Positions 9,039 through 18,950 of a stretch of DNA of 64,000 bases are shown here, piece by piece. Made by a program: the position numbers and the translations under genes. The notes below the pieces were generated by a model. It saw only the letters and a program-made list of their open reading frames with translations. It was not told the origin of the DNA and did not search any database. The DNA is from Phocaeicola coprocola DSM 17136 (GTDB lineage Bacteria > Bacteroidota > Bacteroidia > Bacteroidales > Bacteroidaceae), in the NCBI RefSeq assembly GCF_000154845.1, contig NZ_DS981490.1:93030-157029 (forward strand), given 5' to 3'. Position 1 is the first letter of the stretch; each line of letters begins with the position of its first letter.

Positions 9039-10892
9039 ATGGATAAAAACACGTTAGTGGGATTTGCTCTGATTGGTGCGGTTATAGTCGGATTTGGCAT
9101 ATATAATCGCCCCAGTCAGAAGGAAATGGCACGTGCACAGCATTATCAGGATTCGATACAGGCAGTGGCTCAAAAGCAAGAGCAGATGCAGAAAGCTCAA
9201 GAAATAGCTGCTTCATTGCCTGTTGTTCCGGATTCTACTTCTTTATTTTTCCAAGCATCGCAAGGTTCTGAAGAGTTTACTACGTTAGAGAACGATGTAC
9301 TGCAACTTACTTTTTCTAATAAAGGAGGACGGGTATGCAAGGCTATGCTGAAAGAATATAATGATCAGCAACAGCAGCCTTTGGTTCTGTTCGATGGTAA
9401 AGATGCTTCGTTAAGTTTAGGATTTGAAGGTAAAAATGAAAATATTCTGAGCAATCAGATGTATTTTCAGACTACCAATGTAACAGATAGTACGGTAACA
9501 ATGCGACTAAATGCTGCAAATGGTGGACATTTGGACTTCATCTATAAACTGTTACCAAACTCATACGTTGTAGACTTTACTGTCCAGGCAAGCGGATTGC
9601 AAAACTTCTTCTCTCCTTCTGTCAAAACGATGAGTGTTGACTGGAAACAGCGCGCACGACAGATGGAAAAAGGATATACGTTCGAACAACGTTATACTTC
9701 GCTTACCTATAAACCGGTAGACGACAGTTTTGATTATTTGAGCGAAACAAAAGACGAAAAAGAAACTATTCCAGAAGTGCTTGATTGGGTTGCATTTAAG
9801 AATCAGTATTTCTCATGTGTATTTATGGCAGAGAAAAACTTTGAAAATGCAACGCTTGAATCGAAGATAGAACAGAAAGGAAGCGGTTACATGAAGAACT
9901 ATACTGCCGAAATGAAAACTGCTTTCGACCCGACAGGTGCGCAACCTAGTCGTTTCCAGTTCTATTTTGGTCCTAATCATTTCAAGACTTTGTTGGCAAC
10001 TAATGATTTATCTTTCAAGGATAAAGATCAGGAGCTTGAGGATTTGGTATATTTAGGTTGGCCTATCATTCGTCTGATTAACCGCTGGTTTACTATTAAT
10101 CTTTTCGACTGGTTGTCAAGCTGGGGACTGAGTATGGGTATTGTAATTTTGCTGATGACTATCATTGTCAAGATTCTGGTATTGCCTACTACTTGGAAAT
10201 CATTTATCTCTTCAGCAAAAATGCGTGCATTAAAGCCTTATGTAGATAAGATTAATGCTAAATACCCGAAGCAGGAAGATGCATTGAAGAAACAACAAGA
10301 AACTATGGCCTTGTATAGCCAATATGGAGTAAGCCCTATGGGAGGATGTTTGCCTATGCTCATCCAGACTCCGGTGTTTATGGCTTTATTCTTCTTTGTG
10401 CCTAATGCAATTGAGTTACGTCAGCAGAGTTTCTTGTGGGCAAGCGACCTTTCTGCATACGATGATCTTATAAGCTGGAGTACTCATATTCCTTTGTTGG
10501 GAAATCATTTAAGTCTGTTCTGTTTGTTGTTTAGTGTGACAACAGTTCTGAACCAGATTATTATGATGAAACAGCAAGACATGGGTAATAATCCTCAGAT
10601 GGCTGCCATGAAGTGGATGATGTATATCATGCCTGTAATGTTCTTCTTTATTTTCAACGAATATGCATCAGGTTTGAGCTACTATTATTTCATTTCTGGT
10701 TTGATCGGTATTATTACCATGTGGATTATGCGTCGTATGACCGATGAGAAAAAGTTATTGGCACAGCTTGAAGCCAATAAGAAAGCTCCTTCAGAAAGAA
10801 AGACTAGCGGATTGATGGCTAAGCTTGAAGCGCTGCAAAAAGAGCAAGAACGTCTTCAGAAAGAACGTCAGGAACGTATGAATAAGAAATAA
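9039..10892 (+). CDS. yidC: Membrane protein insertase YidC
   Basis: Inner-membrane insertase that works with or without SecYEG. The 617-aa protein has the Gram-negative layout: an N-terminal transmembrane anchor (residues about 5-20), a large periplasmic beta domain, and a C-terminal five-helix insertase core starting near WLSSWGLSMGIVILLMTI. The core contains the family pattern YGVSPMGGCLPMLIQTPVF. The lysine/glutamate-rich tail is typical of Bacteroidetes. It lies 27 bp after pyrG and ends at a strong hairpin. Confidence 0.96.
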   Translation: MDKNTLVGFALIGAVIVGFGIYNRPSQKEMARAQHYQDSIQAVAQKQEQMQKAQEIAASLPVVPDSTSLFFQASQGSEEFTTLENDVLQLTFSNKGGRVCKAMLKEYNDQQQQPLVLFDGKDASLSLGFEGKNENILSNQMYFQTTNVTDSTVTMRLNAANGGHLDFIYKLLPNSYVVDFTVQASGLQNFFSPSVKTMSVDWKQRARQMEKGYTFEQRYTSLTYKPVDDSFDYLSETKDEKETIPEVLDWVAFKNQYFSCVFMAEKNFENATLESKIEQKGSGYMKNYTAEMKTAFDPTGAQPSRFQFYFGPNHFKTLLATNDLSFKDKDQELEDLVYLGWPIIRLINRWFTINLFDWLSSWGLSMGIVILLMTIIVKILVLPTTWKSFISSAKMRALKPYVDKINAKYPKQEDALKKQQETMALYSQYGVSPMGGCLPMLIQTPVFMALFFFVPNAIELRQQSFLWASDLSAYDDLISWSTHIPLLGNHLSLFCLLFSVTTVLNQIIMMKQQDMGNNPQMAAMKWMMYIMPVMFFFIFNEYASGLSYYYFISGLIGIITMWIMRRMTDEKKLLAQLEANKKAPSERKTSGLMAKLEALQKEQERLQKERQERMNKK

Positions 10893-10911
10893 TACAATTC
10901 CTGTACATAAT

Positions 10912-10972
10912 AAAAAGATCGCCGGTAAATCGGGATAATTCAATTATCTTCAATTTACCGGCGATCTTTTTT
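10912..10972. terminator. Bidirectional terminator after yidC
   Basis: AAAGATCGCCGGTAAAT (ending at 10930) pairs with its complement starting at 10953 and is followed by a T-run. It lies between convergent genes (yidC and the metallo-hydrolase gene) and can serve both. Confidence 0.85.
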
Positions 10973-10980
10973 GTTTCGCT

Positions 10981-11790
10981 TTATTCGAAAGAATACAGCT
11001 CTGAAGGAGTAGTTCGTTTCAATGGGATAACTTGTACCCCATTCTCATCAAGAGCGATTCCATGCTGTTTAAAAGCAGTTTCAACCGTCTTATATGCCAG
11101 CTCCGGATGATTGTTGTCTTTGCTCAAATGACAAAGCCAGAGATATTTTAAACCAGCCGGAAAATGTTCAGCAAGATAATTAGCCATCTCGCTGTTACTC
11201 ATATGTCCGTTAGGACTGGCTATACGGGCTTTCAGATGTTGAGGATAAGGTCCCATCTGCAACATGGTTTCATCATAGTTTGCTTCGAGAATCAGATAAT
11301 TGGAGCGCTCAATATATGCAGCTGCAGTGTCCGTAATATGTCCGATATCGGTTATGAAAGAAAAGGTTTTATCCCCCACGCTGATGCAATATCCTACGTT
11401 GTCCGTTGCATCATGAGGCACTTCGAAACAAGTAATGCTGAAATCTTCTATCTGGATAGTTTCTTCCTTGTTGATAAAACGCCGGTGGGCATTATCCAGT
11501 TTTTCGGTCATGCAATAACTCCGATTGATGCCTGCGTGCACTTCCGGTGTAGAATAAATGGGTATGCTATGCTTTTTTGCCAAATGTCCGACAGCTTTAA
11601 TATGATCGGCATGATCGTGGGTAATCAAGACGGCACGTATTGTATCCAGGTTCAGTGCATAATCTTTGAAAATCTTCTTTATGCTTCGTATGCCGATACC
11701 TGCATCTATTAGTATCCCACAAGTCTTTGTTGCCAGATAATAACAGTTGCCACTGCTACCACTGCCCAAACTCAGAAATCGTACTTCCAT
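10981..11790 (-). CDS. MBL-fold metallo-hydrolase (YycJ/WalJ-like)
   Basis: A 269-aa metallo-beta-lactamase-fold hydrolase. The metal-binding signature THDHADH is near residue 60, and further metal ligands lie in FEVPHDA and ITDIGH. Gly/Ser-rich LGSGSSGNCY at the N terminus is typical of the YycJ/WalJ-like group of putative exonucleases. The start chosen is the ATG at 11790, which begins MEVRFLSLGSGSSGN; an in-frame extension to 11832 would overlap the promoter. The exact substrate is not known. Confidence 0.85.
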   Translation of the reverse strand: MEVRFLSLGSGSSGNCYYLATKTCGILIDAGIGIRSIKKIFKDYALNLDTIRAVLITHDHADHIKAVGHLAKKHSIPIYSTPEVHAGINRSYCMTEKLDNAHRRFINKEETIQIEDFSITCFEVPHDATDNVGYCISVGDKTFSFITDIGHITDTAAAYIERSNYLILEANYDETMLQMGPYPQHLKARIASPNGHMSNSEMANYLAEHFPAGLKYLWLCHLSKDNNHPELAYKTVETAFKQHGIALDENGVQVIPLKRTTPSELYSFE

Positions 11791-11821
11791 ATATGTGTTT
11801 CTTATTTTTAAAAAAGGAACA

Positions 11822-11829
11822 CAAAAGTA
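11822..11829 (-). promoter_or_regulatory. -7 element of the metallo-hydrolase gene
   Basis: CAAAAGTA on the top strand reads TACTTTTG on the bottom strand, an exact TAnnTTTG match 32 bp before the ATG at 11790. It supports the shorter start. Confidence 0.6.
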
Positions 11830-11837
11830 CAAAAAAG

Positions 11838-11872
11838 AAAGGAGCTTGCCAATATAGCAGGCAAACTCCTTT
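11838..11872 (-). terminator. Terminator after uxaC
   Basis: AAAGGAGcTTGCC (11838-11850) and GGCAAaCTCCTTT (11860-11872) form a near-perfect stem. The bottom strand continues into a T-rich run, so it fits termination of uxaC just upstream of the next promoter. Confidence 0.75.
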
Positions 11873-11898
11873 CCACAAAATGATGCTCTTTATACAAA

Positions 11899-13305
11899 TT
11901 AGAATTCGAAGAATTTCTTTGCGTTATTGTAGCAGATATCTTCTACCATTTGCTGTACACGTTCCATTTCGCATGCTGGAATTTCTCCATTTTCAACATC
12001 ATTACCCAGCAAGTTACACAATGTACGACGGAAATATTCATGACGCGGATAAGACAGGAATGAACGAGAGTCGGTAAGCATACCTACGAAACGGCTCAAC
12101 AAGCCCAGTAGTGACAATGCGTTCATCTGTTTTTCCATACCATCTTTCTGATCGAGGAACCACCATCCTGAACCGAACTGAATCTTTCCTGGTATAGAAC
12201 CATCCTGGAAGTTACCCAACATAGTAGCGATAACTTCGTTAGCGCATGGATTCAAGTTGTAAAGGATAGTCTTAGTCAGCTTGCCTGAGGTATTCAGCTT
12301 ATCCAAGAATTTAGCCATAGCTTTTGCAGTAGTAAATTCACCGATAGAATCGAAACCTGTATCAGGGCCTAAAAGTTTAAACATCTTAGTGTTGTTGTTA
12401 CGGATAGCACCGTAATGGAATTGCTGAGTCCAGCCGGTTTCCCAATCCATTTCAGCAAATACAATCAGCATAGCCGACTTGAACTTCAGGATTTCTTCTT
12501 TTGTCAGGTCAGTACCGCCATATACTTTATTGAAGATAGCTCTGATTTCTGCATCTGTATAATCTTCTGCATAGAACTCTTCGATACCGTGGTCAGACAA
12601 CTTACATCCTTGTTCAGCAAAGAACTCGTGACGTTTACGCAATGCAGCAACCATATCGTCGAATGAAGAAATTGTTACTCCACTCACTTCAGACAGTTTT
12701 TCCATGTAAGCACGGAAATCAGCAGGTACTTCTACTGCCATAGCCTTGTCAGGACGCCATGTAGGCAACATCTTGATTTCGAATCCGCTTTCACGAGTAG
12801 CGATATGATATTCCAGTGAGTCAACAGGATCATCAGTAGTACAAACTGTTTCAACGTGATAACGGCGCATCAGGTTGCGGGCAGTATATTCAGGAGTTGC
12901 CAGCTTAGCATTACATTCGTCAAAAATTTCACGAGCTGTAGACGGATTCAAAATCTTGTCAATACCGAAACAAGTTTTCAACTCCAGATGAGTCCAGTGA
13001 TATAATGGGTTACGGAATGTATAAGGAACTGTTTCAGCCCATTTTTCGAATTTTTCCCAATCGGTAGTATCCTTACCGGTACAATAGCGTTCGTCTACAC
13101 CGTTGCTACGCATTGCACGCCATTTATAGTGGTCGCCACCCAACCATATTTCTGTAATTGACTTGAACTGGTAATCGTCTGCTACCATTTTCGGAATCAG
13201 GTGACAGTGGTAGTCGATAATAGGCATTTTAGCTGCATGGTTGTGGTACAATTCCTGCGCTGTTTCTGTTTTCAGCAGGAAGTTTTCATCCATAAATTTT
13301 TTCAT
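11899..13305 (-). CDS. uxaC: Glucuronate isomerase
   Basis: Interconverts D-glucuronate/D-fructuronate and D-galacturonate/D-tagaturonate, the first cytoplasmic step of hexuronate breakdown. The 468-aa protein has the family length. The metal-binding pattern DYHCHL is at residues 31-36, and the N terminus MKKFMDENFLLKTETAQELY is characteristic. It is divergent from uxaB across a 319-bp spacer, and the two enzymes act in succession (isomerase, then reductase). Confidence 0.96.
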   Translation of the reverse strand: MKKFMDENFLLKTETAQELYHNHAAKMPIIDYHCHLIPKMVADDYQFKSITEIWLGGDHYKWRAMRSNGVDERYCTGKDTTDWEKFEKWAETVPYTFRNPLYHWTHLELKTCFGIDKILNPSTAREIFDECNAKLATPEYTARNLMRRYHVETVCTTDDPVDSLEYHIATRESGFEIKMLPTWRPDKAMAVEVPADFRAYMEKLSEVSGVTISSFDDMVAALRKRHEFFAEQGCKLSDHGIEEFYAEDYTDAEIRAIFNKVYGGTDLTKEEILKFKSAMLIVFAEMDWETGWTQQFHYGAIRNNNTKMFKLLGPDTGFDSIGEFTTAKAMAKFLDKLNTSGKLTKTILYNLNPCANEVIATMLGNFQDGSIPGKIQFGSGWWFLDQKDGMEKQMNALSLLGLLSRFVGMLTDSRSFLSYPRHEYFRRTLCNLLGNDVENGEIPACEMERVQQMVEDICYNNAKKFFEF

Positions 13306-13624
13306 AAAGCTTCGTTTTTAGGTTTATGTTTTTTGTTATGTATTTTCATAAAATGCAAATCCCGCAAAAGGAATTTATGTTGCTTAACATGTATTTCGTT
13401 TTATTTGTCGTTATCGAACACGAAAGTAGAAATTTTATTTGGAATAACAAAATATTTCGTATATTTGCAGCGAATATTTAGTAAAATTAATCTCTGAAAA
13501 AGAGGAAGAAAACGTTATTCGTAAATATATATTACTATTTTGTCAACTAGTTTTTTCACCTTTATACCTTTCTTATAAAGAGAGAAGCAAAATTGTAAAA
13601 ATACGGAACTTAAAATATACAAGT
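13306..13624. promoter_or_regulatory. Divergent promoter region between uxaC and uxaB
   Basis: A 319-bp gene-free spacer. For uxaB, TATATTTG at 13460-13467 is an exact TAnnTTTG element and gives a leader of about 150 nt. For uxaC, CGAAAGTA at 13421-13428 reads TACTTTCG on the bottom strand, one base off consensus. The two elements are only about 30 bp apart, so a single regulator could control both genes. No operator palindrome was recognised. Confidence 0.55.
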
Positions 13625-15064
13625 ATGAAAGCATTAAACAAAGAAACTGCAAACAAGACAGTTCGTCCAGAAAGAATCATTCAGTTTGGTGAAGGTAATT
13701 TTTTACGTGCATTTGTAGATTGGATAATCTATAATATGGACCAGAAAACAGATTTCAACAGCAGTGTTGTAGTAGTACAGCCTATCGATAAAGGTATGGT
13801 AGACATGCTGAATGCACAAGACTGTTTGTATCACGTAAACTTGCAGGGACTCGACAAAGGTGAAACTGTAAACAGCCTGACTATGATCGATGTTATCAGT
13901 CGTGCCTTGAACCCTTACACTCAGAACGCTGAATTTATGAAACTGGCAGAACAGCCTGAAATGCGTTTCGTAATCTCAAATACAACCGAAGCTGGTATCG
14001 CTTTCGATCCTTCTTGCAAGCTTGAAGATGCTCCTGCTTCTTCATATCCAGGAAAATTGACTCAGTTGCTGTATCACCGTTATAAAACATTCAATGGCGA
14101 TATGTCAAAAGGTTTGATTATTTTCCCTTGTGAGTTGATCTTCCTGAACGGACACAAGCTGAAAGAAACTATTTACCAGTACATTGAATTGTGGAACTTG
14201 GGTGACGATTTCAAGAACTGGTTTGAAAAGGCTTGTGGTGTATATGCTACATTGGTAGACCGTATCGTACCGGGATTCCCACGTAAGGAAATTGCCGAAA
14301 TCAAAGAAAAACTGCAATACGATGATAACTTGGTAGTTCAGGGAGAAATCTTCCATTTGTGGGTTATCGAAGCTCCGCAGGAAGTTGCTAAGGAATTCCC
14401 AGCAGACAAGGCTGGTCTGAATGTATTGTTTGTACCTTCTGAAGCTCCTTACCACGAAAGAAAAGTAACTCTGTTGAACGGTCCTCACACTGTACTTTCA
14501 CCGGTTGCTTACCTGTCAGGTGTAAACATTGTTCGCGATGCTTGCCAGCATCCGGTTATCGGCAAATATATCAATAAAGTAATGTTTGACGAATTGATGG
14601 AAACTTTGAACCTTCCGAAAGAAGAGCTTGAAAAATTTGCTCATGATGTTTTGGAACGCTTCAACAATCCGTTTGTTGACCATCAGGTTACTTCTATCAT
14701 GCTGAATTCATTCCCTAAATTCCAGACTCGTGACCTTCCAGGTTTGAAAGTGTACTTGGAACGTAAGGGTGAACTTCCGAAGGGACTGGTATTGGGTCTT
14801 GCAGCTATCATTACTTATTACAAAGGCGGTGTACGTGAAGATGGCGCAGAAATTGTTCCAAACGATGCACAGGATATTATGGACTTGTTGAAACAGCTTT
14901 GGGCTACAGGTGATACTCAGAAAGTAGCTGAAGGAGTTTTGGCTGCCGAATTTATCTGGGGCGAAAACCTGAACAACATCCCGGGACTGACTGCTGCTGT
15001 AAAAGCTGACTTGGACAGCATTCAGGCTAAAGGCATGCTGGAAACAGTAAAATCTATTCTGTAA
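13625..15064 (+). CDS. uxaB: Tagaturonate reductase
   Basis: NADH-dependent reductase of the mannitol dehydrogenase superfamily that converts tagaturonate to altronate in galacturonate catabolism. The 479-aa protein has the N-terminal dinucleotide-binding pattern RIIQFGEGNFLRAFVDWI (residues about 18-35), and in the C-terminal domain the superfamily motif KVTLLNGPHT contains the catalytic lysine. Its divergent neighbour is uxaC. The downstream altronate dehydratase is not in the window. Confidence 0.94.
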   Translation: MKALNKETANKTVRPERIIQFGEGNFLRAFVDWIIYNMDQKTDFNSSVVVVQPIDKGMVDMLNAQDCLYHVNLQGLDKGETVNSLTMIDVISRALNPYTQNAEFMKLAEQPEMRFVISNTTEAGIAFDPSCKLEDAPASSYPGKLTQLLYHRYKTFNGDMSKGLIIFPCELIFLNGHKLKETIYQYIELWNLGDDFKNWFEKACGVYATLVDRIVPGFPRKEIAEIKEKLQYDDNLVVQGEIFHLWVIEAPQEVAKEFPADKAGLNVLFVPSEAPYHERKVTLLNGPHTVLSPVAYLSGVNIVRDACQHPVIGKYINKVMFDELMETLNLPKEELEKFAHDVLERFNNPFVDHQVTSIMLNSFPKFQTRDLPGLKVYLERKGELPKGLVLGLAAIITYYKGGVREDGAEIVPNDAQDIMDLLKQLWATGDTQKVAEGVLAAEFIWGENLNNIPGLTAAVKADLDSIQAKGMLETVKSIL

Positions 15065-15084
15065 TTAATTGTTAGAAATTCCAT

Positions 15085-15131
15085 AAGAGGAGGAAAAATA
15101 TCCGCTCATGCAACGGATATTCTCCTCCTTT
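15085..15131 (+). terminator. Terminator after uxaB
   Basis: AAGAGGAGGA...AATATCCG pairs with CGGATATTCTCCTCCTTT (15114-15131), and a T-rich tail follows. The remaining 15132-15349 holds no gene or clear signal. Confidence 0.8.
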
Positions 15132-15349
15132 CTTGTTTTTTATAAAGAGCTTTCTCTTTCCCTTACTTCTGCCATAATTCACTTTATATTCTCTTCAGAA
15201 TAATAAGACTTGTCGAGCAACTATTCAATACTTGCAGTCGCTCAAAAAAACATGCTGAAGAAAAAATTTTTTTCGTACGAATTTTTAAAAAACATCGAGA
15301 ATAATTTCCTAAAAGATGCTGAAGTTTTTTACTGAAGAATTTGAATGTA

Positions 15350-16273
15350 CTATTCAAACTCCAAATACCTTTCTCTAAACCTCTCATAAACTTGAGCATA
15401 ATACTCTGGCAGACATTGTATCATCGTATCCACAAAGTCCTCAAGAGTTACTGCACTTAACTTGTAAGCATACTCTGGCTTCAGATACTCTGTAACTGAT
15501 CTGATCTCCTTTTCTGTTGACGGATGCTCCTTCGGAGAAAGTACCACAGAATATGAGTCCTTCAAGTTTTCGACTTCTCTGTACCGCTCTGTAAGTAAAA
15601 GATTTCTGTAGATCTGTGTTAATTTTATTTTATTTGCTATCAATAGCCCTTCAAATTCCGCACAGAACAGTCCGGTATCAATAAGCATTTGTTTTTGTTC
15701 TTCGCAATTATGTGCTTCATTTAATCCGAGTATATCTGTATATTTCGTTTCAATAGCGATTATATGTTTCTCGCCATTGTTATCTTGAAATTGGATATAG
15801 GCATCCATGGCCGACTTATCTTTTGCGTATTTCTCAATTGGTGTCGGTATAAATTCCAATCCGATTTTTGTTACTACAAATACTGGGATATTTTTAAAGA
15901 TAGATCTTATAGTAAGTGTCACCTTTTCAGGGTTTTCTTCTAAAAGTAACATCAGAGGATGAAATAGGTTGAATGCCATTGGCATACTCGAAAGCAGATT
16001 GTTGAATAATCGAAATTCATCTATCGTTTCATTATCCTTTCGATTTTTAACCCTTTTCTTAGCATACTCAAAAGTTTCTTTCATCAGAAAATTCTTTCCA
16101 GAAATTTCACCACCACTAATCATATTACCATATTTTCGTTTGGAAGTTTTTGTCGGTCCAACACCCTCCTCTTCTCCTATTTTCACTCGGTACATCGACT
16201 GAAGCAATCTAGCTTTTTTAGTAAAAGCGTTATCGCTTTTACATTGATTTCCCAAATTTAAAATACTTTCCAT
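15350..16273 (-). CDS. PGN_0703-like putative restriction endonuclease
   Basis: A 307-aa protein that resembles the PGN_0703 family of putative restriction endonucleases. A PD-(D/E)xK-type core is visible: D157 in SAMDAYIQF, then E175 and K177 in IAIETKYTD. The spacing and the flanking hydrophobic strands fit this nuclease fold. No methyltransferase, specificity subunit or helicase lies next to it, so it is either a solitary nuclease or part of a system encoded elsewhere. It stands between uxaB and a GH2 gene and looks like a single-gene insertion. Confidence 0.7.
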   Translation of the reverse strand: MESILNLGNQCKSDNAFTKKARLLQSMYRVKIGEEEGVGPTKTSKRKYGNMISGGEISGKNFLMKETFEYAKKRVKNRKDNETIDEFRLFNNLLSSMPMAFNLFHPLMLLLEENPEKVTLTIRSIFKNIPVFVVTKIGLEFIPTPIEKYAKDKSAMDAYIQFQDNNGEKHIIAIETKYTDILGLNEAHNCEEQKQMLIDTGLFCAEFEGLLIANKIKLTQIYRNLLLTERYREVENLKDSYSVVLSPKEHPSTEKEIRSVTEYLKPEYAYKLSAVTLEDFVDTMIQCLPEYYAQVYERFRERYLEFE

Positions 16274-16301
16274 ATGATGATATTATTTTATGCAAATAAG
16301 C

Positions 16302-18737
16302 TTATTTTACCGGAATGCGGATAGTTCCAGTTTTTATTCCCTTGGCAGTAGCCTGAAGTTCTATCTCACCAGTTTTTTCTCCCGACTGGACTATAACAGT
16401 GAGCATACCTCCGAACGCATGCATTTCCGGCTTGTGAAATAAATCCAGACAAGTAGGATCTCCGTTTGCAGAAGCACGGTACTTACCTGCCCCTTTTACT
16501 TTGAAACTTACCAGACGTCCGTCATTCGGGCACAAGTTGCCGTCCTTATCAACAATGCGGAGTGTAACATATGCCAGATCCTTTCCGTCTGCCTGAAGAG
16601 AGCTGCGATCTGTAACAAGTTCTATATGATGCGGCTTGCCTGCAGTACGAACAGTCTTTTCTGCAACAGGATTCCCCTGTTCGTCGTATGCCACTACTCT
16701 CACCTCGCCCGGCTGATAAACTGCGTCATGCCACATCAGACGATAACGGTTTTCTACTGTTCCGTTCTTGTGTTTAGTCTGACGTCCATAGCTTTTTCCG
16801 TTGATAAACAATTCTGCCGAAGGATAGTTCGTATAAACAAAAACTGGAGTCTTTTCACCTTCACGTCCTTCCCAATTCCAGTGCGGCAGGATATGCAGTG
16901 TTTCTGCTTCTTTATTCCATACACTTCGGTACAGATAATAACGGTCTTTGGGGATAGATGCCAGGTCGATGATACCGAACATCGAACTATGATTCGGCCA
17001 TGCATTGGTGTCATACGGGCTCGGCTCGCCCAGATAGTCGAATCCAGTCCACACAAACTGTCCGATTGTCCATTCATGATCTTCGGCACGCGCAAAATCA
17101 ATATCAGGAATGTTAGACCAGTTGCAATATTCCAGATCATATGAAGAAGACTGATGATCATCATACATAGCTCCGGCCTTACGTTCCACCGGGAACTTAT
17201 ATACTCCACGAGAGCTGACAGTAGACGATGTCTCCGAACCTAAAATGATGTTTTGTGGCAAACGTTCGTAAGCTTCATCATATAGGTGAGCACGATAATT
17301 CAGCCCCGGAATATCAAGCATTGCAGCAAATCCGTTTGCCAGTACACTTTTCACTTGATCCATACCACAGGTTACCGGACGTGTAGGGTCTTCCCGATGA
17401 CAGATATCCTGTAAGAACTTTGCTACTTTATATCCTTCCGGACTCCATTGGGTAGGAACCTCGTTGCCGATACTCCACATTACCACACATGGATTGTTCC
17501 GATACTGTCGAAGCATGTTTACCATATCCTTTTCCGCCCATTCATTAAAGAAGCGATGGTATCCGTTGTCACACTTGGCGATATCCCATTCGTCGAACGG
17601 CTCAAGCATCATCATGAATCCCATTTCGTCGCAAAGTTCAACTAGTTCGGGAGCAGGCATATTATGCGATGTACGGATGGCATCACATCCCATTTCTTTG
17701 AGTAATGTCAACTGATGGCGGAGCGCTGCAACGTTAATTGCTGCTCCCAAAGGTCCCAGGTCATGATGATTGCATACTCCCTGAAATTTACGTCGCTTTC
17801 CGTTCAGGTAAAAACCTTTGTCGGCTATATATTCAATTGTACGAATACCGAAACGTGTGGAATAAGTATCGAGAAGCGTATCACCTGAATAGATTTTTGA
17901 TACGGCCTTATATAGGACTGGAGTTTCGGGTGACCAGAGCTTAGGTCGTTCTACGATAAAATTCTGAGTAAAAGGTTGGCCGTGATTGATGACTCCTTTG
18001 TTCGTTTTGGTTGAAACCGCCTGTCCGTCAGCATCTATAATGTCCGTTACCACAGTCAGCTCTGTTTTTTCCGCATTTAAAATCGTTGTACGAAGACAAA
18101 CAGAAGCATATTCGTCCTTCACGTACGGAGTAGTAATCTGAGTTCCCCATACCGGAACATGGATTTTTTCTGTAGTTACTACATGTACGTTTCGATAAAG
18201 TCCCGCTCCCGGATACCAACGTGATGATTGTGGACGATTTTCCAATCGTACGGCAAGTGTGCTATTTTTACCATCTTCATTTACTAGAGAGGTAACGTCA
18301 CAATAGAAAGAGTTATAGCCACAGGGCCAGAAACAGGCTTCTTTTCCGTTGACAAACACACGAGCCTCGCTCATTGCTCCGTCAAAGATCAGGGTTGTCT
18401 GTTTTCCTGGAGTAGAATGAAATGTTGTACGATACCATCCTATGCCTACGTATGGCAAACCACCCGTACGTCCGGTTTTTAAGCTAGCCTGAGTTTCAAA
18501 ATTCTGTGTGACAGCTACATTTTGTAAGTCGTTGTTCTTATCGAAAGGTCCGAAAATAGCCCAGTCATGTGGAATGTCTACAGTTTCCCATTTAGCATCA
18601 TTGAATGCTGGCATTTCAGCATTGCTAACCTCTCCTTTGGTAAATTTCCATCCTTTTTCCAGCAGATATTCGCTTCGCTGTGCATGGAGATTTAGAACCA
18701 GACAAAATCCCATGGTCATGAGATAAAATGTCTTCAT
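16302..18737 (-). CDS. Glycoside hydrolase family 2 protein, probable beta-galactosidase
   Basis: An 811-aa secreted GH2 enzyme. It has a signal peptide (MKTFYLMTMGFCLVLNLHAQ), a jelly-roll sugar-binding domain, an Ig-like domain, a TIM barrel, and C-terminal Ig-like domains of the DUF4982/GH2 C-terminal type. In the barrel, WSIGNEVP supplies the acid/base glutamate and ILGSETSS the nucleophile glutamate. Such enzymes usually work in the periplasm on polysaccharide-derived oligosaccharides. The ATG at 18737 starts the signal peptide; an ATG at 18749 is also possible. No SusC/SusD pair is next to it. Confidence 0.9.
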   Translation of the reverse strand: MKTFYLMTMGFCLVLNLHAQRSEYLLEKGWKFTKGEVSNAEMPAFNDAKWETVDIPHDWAIFGPFDKNNDLQNVAVTQNFETQASLKTGRTGGLPYVGIGWYRTTFHSTPGKQTTLIFDGAMSEARVFVNGKEACFWPCGYNSFYCDVTSLVNEDGKNSTLAVRLENRPQSSRWYPGAGLYRNVHVVTTEKIHVPVWGTQITTPYVKDEYASVCLRTTILNAEKTELTVVTDIIDADGQAVSTKTNKGVINHGQPFTQNFIVERPKLWSPETPVLYKAVSKIYSGDTLLDTYSTRFGIRTIEYIADKGFYLNGKRRKFQGVCNHHDLGPLGAAINVAALRHQLTLLKEMGCDAIRTSHNMPAPELVELCDEMGFMMMLEPFDEWDIAKCDNGYHRFFNEWAEKDMVNMLRQYRNNPCVVMWSIGNEVPTQWSPEGYKVAKFLQDICHREDPTRPVTCGMDQVKSVLANGFAAMLDIPGLNYRAHLYDEAYERLPQNIILGSETSSTVSSRGVYKFPVERKAGAMYDDHQSSSYDLEYCNWSNIPDIDFARAEDHEWTIGQFVWTGFDYLGEPSPYDTNAWPNHSSMFGIIDLASIPKDRYYLYRSVWNKEAETLHILPHWNWEGREGEKTPVFVYTNYPSAELFINGKSYGRQTKHKNGTVENRYRLMWHDAVYQPGEVRVVAYDEQGNPVAEKTVRTAGKPHHIELVTDRSSLQADGKDLAYVTLRIVDKDGNLCPNDGRLVSFKVKGAGKYRASANGDPTCLDLFHKPEMHAFGGMLTVIVQSGEKTGEIELQATAKGIKTGTIRIPVK

Positions 18738-18950
18738 GTGTGTTTCCATTAATATTGTAATGTTAATATTTTTTTGTATCAAAACCCTTATTTATCTAAT
18801 GGAGGTCAAGTATTTCAGAATACTTATATCTTCCTATCTTTTCCGCCATCAGATTATAAGGATTTAACAAAGATACAATTTCTTGACAGAAGACAAAGTA
18901 TCGTTTATAGAATATTGTCACAAAAGTTTTACCTCATAGAAATAGAATAC

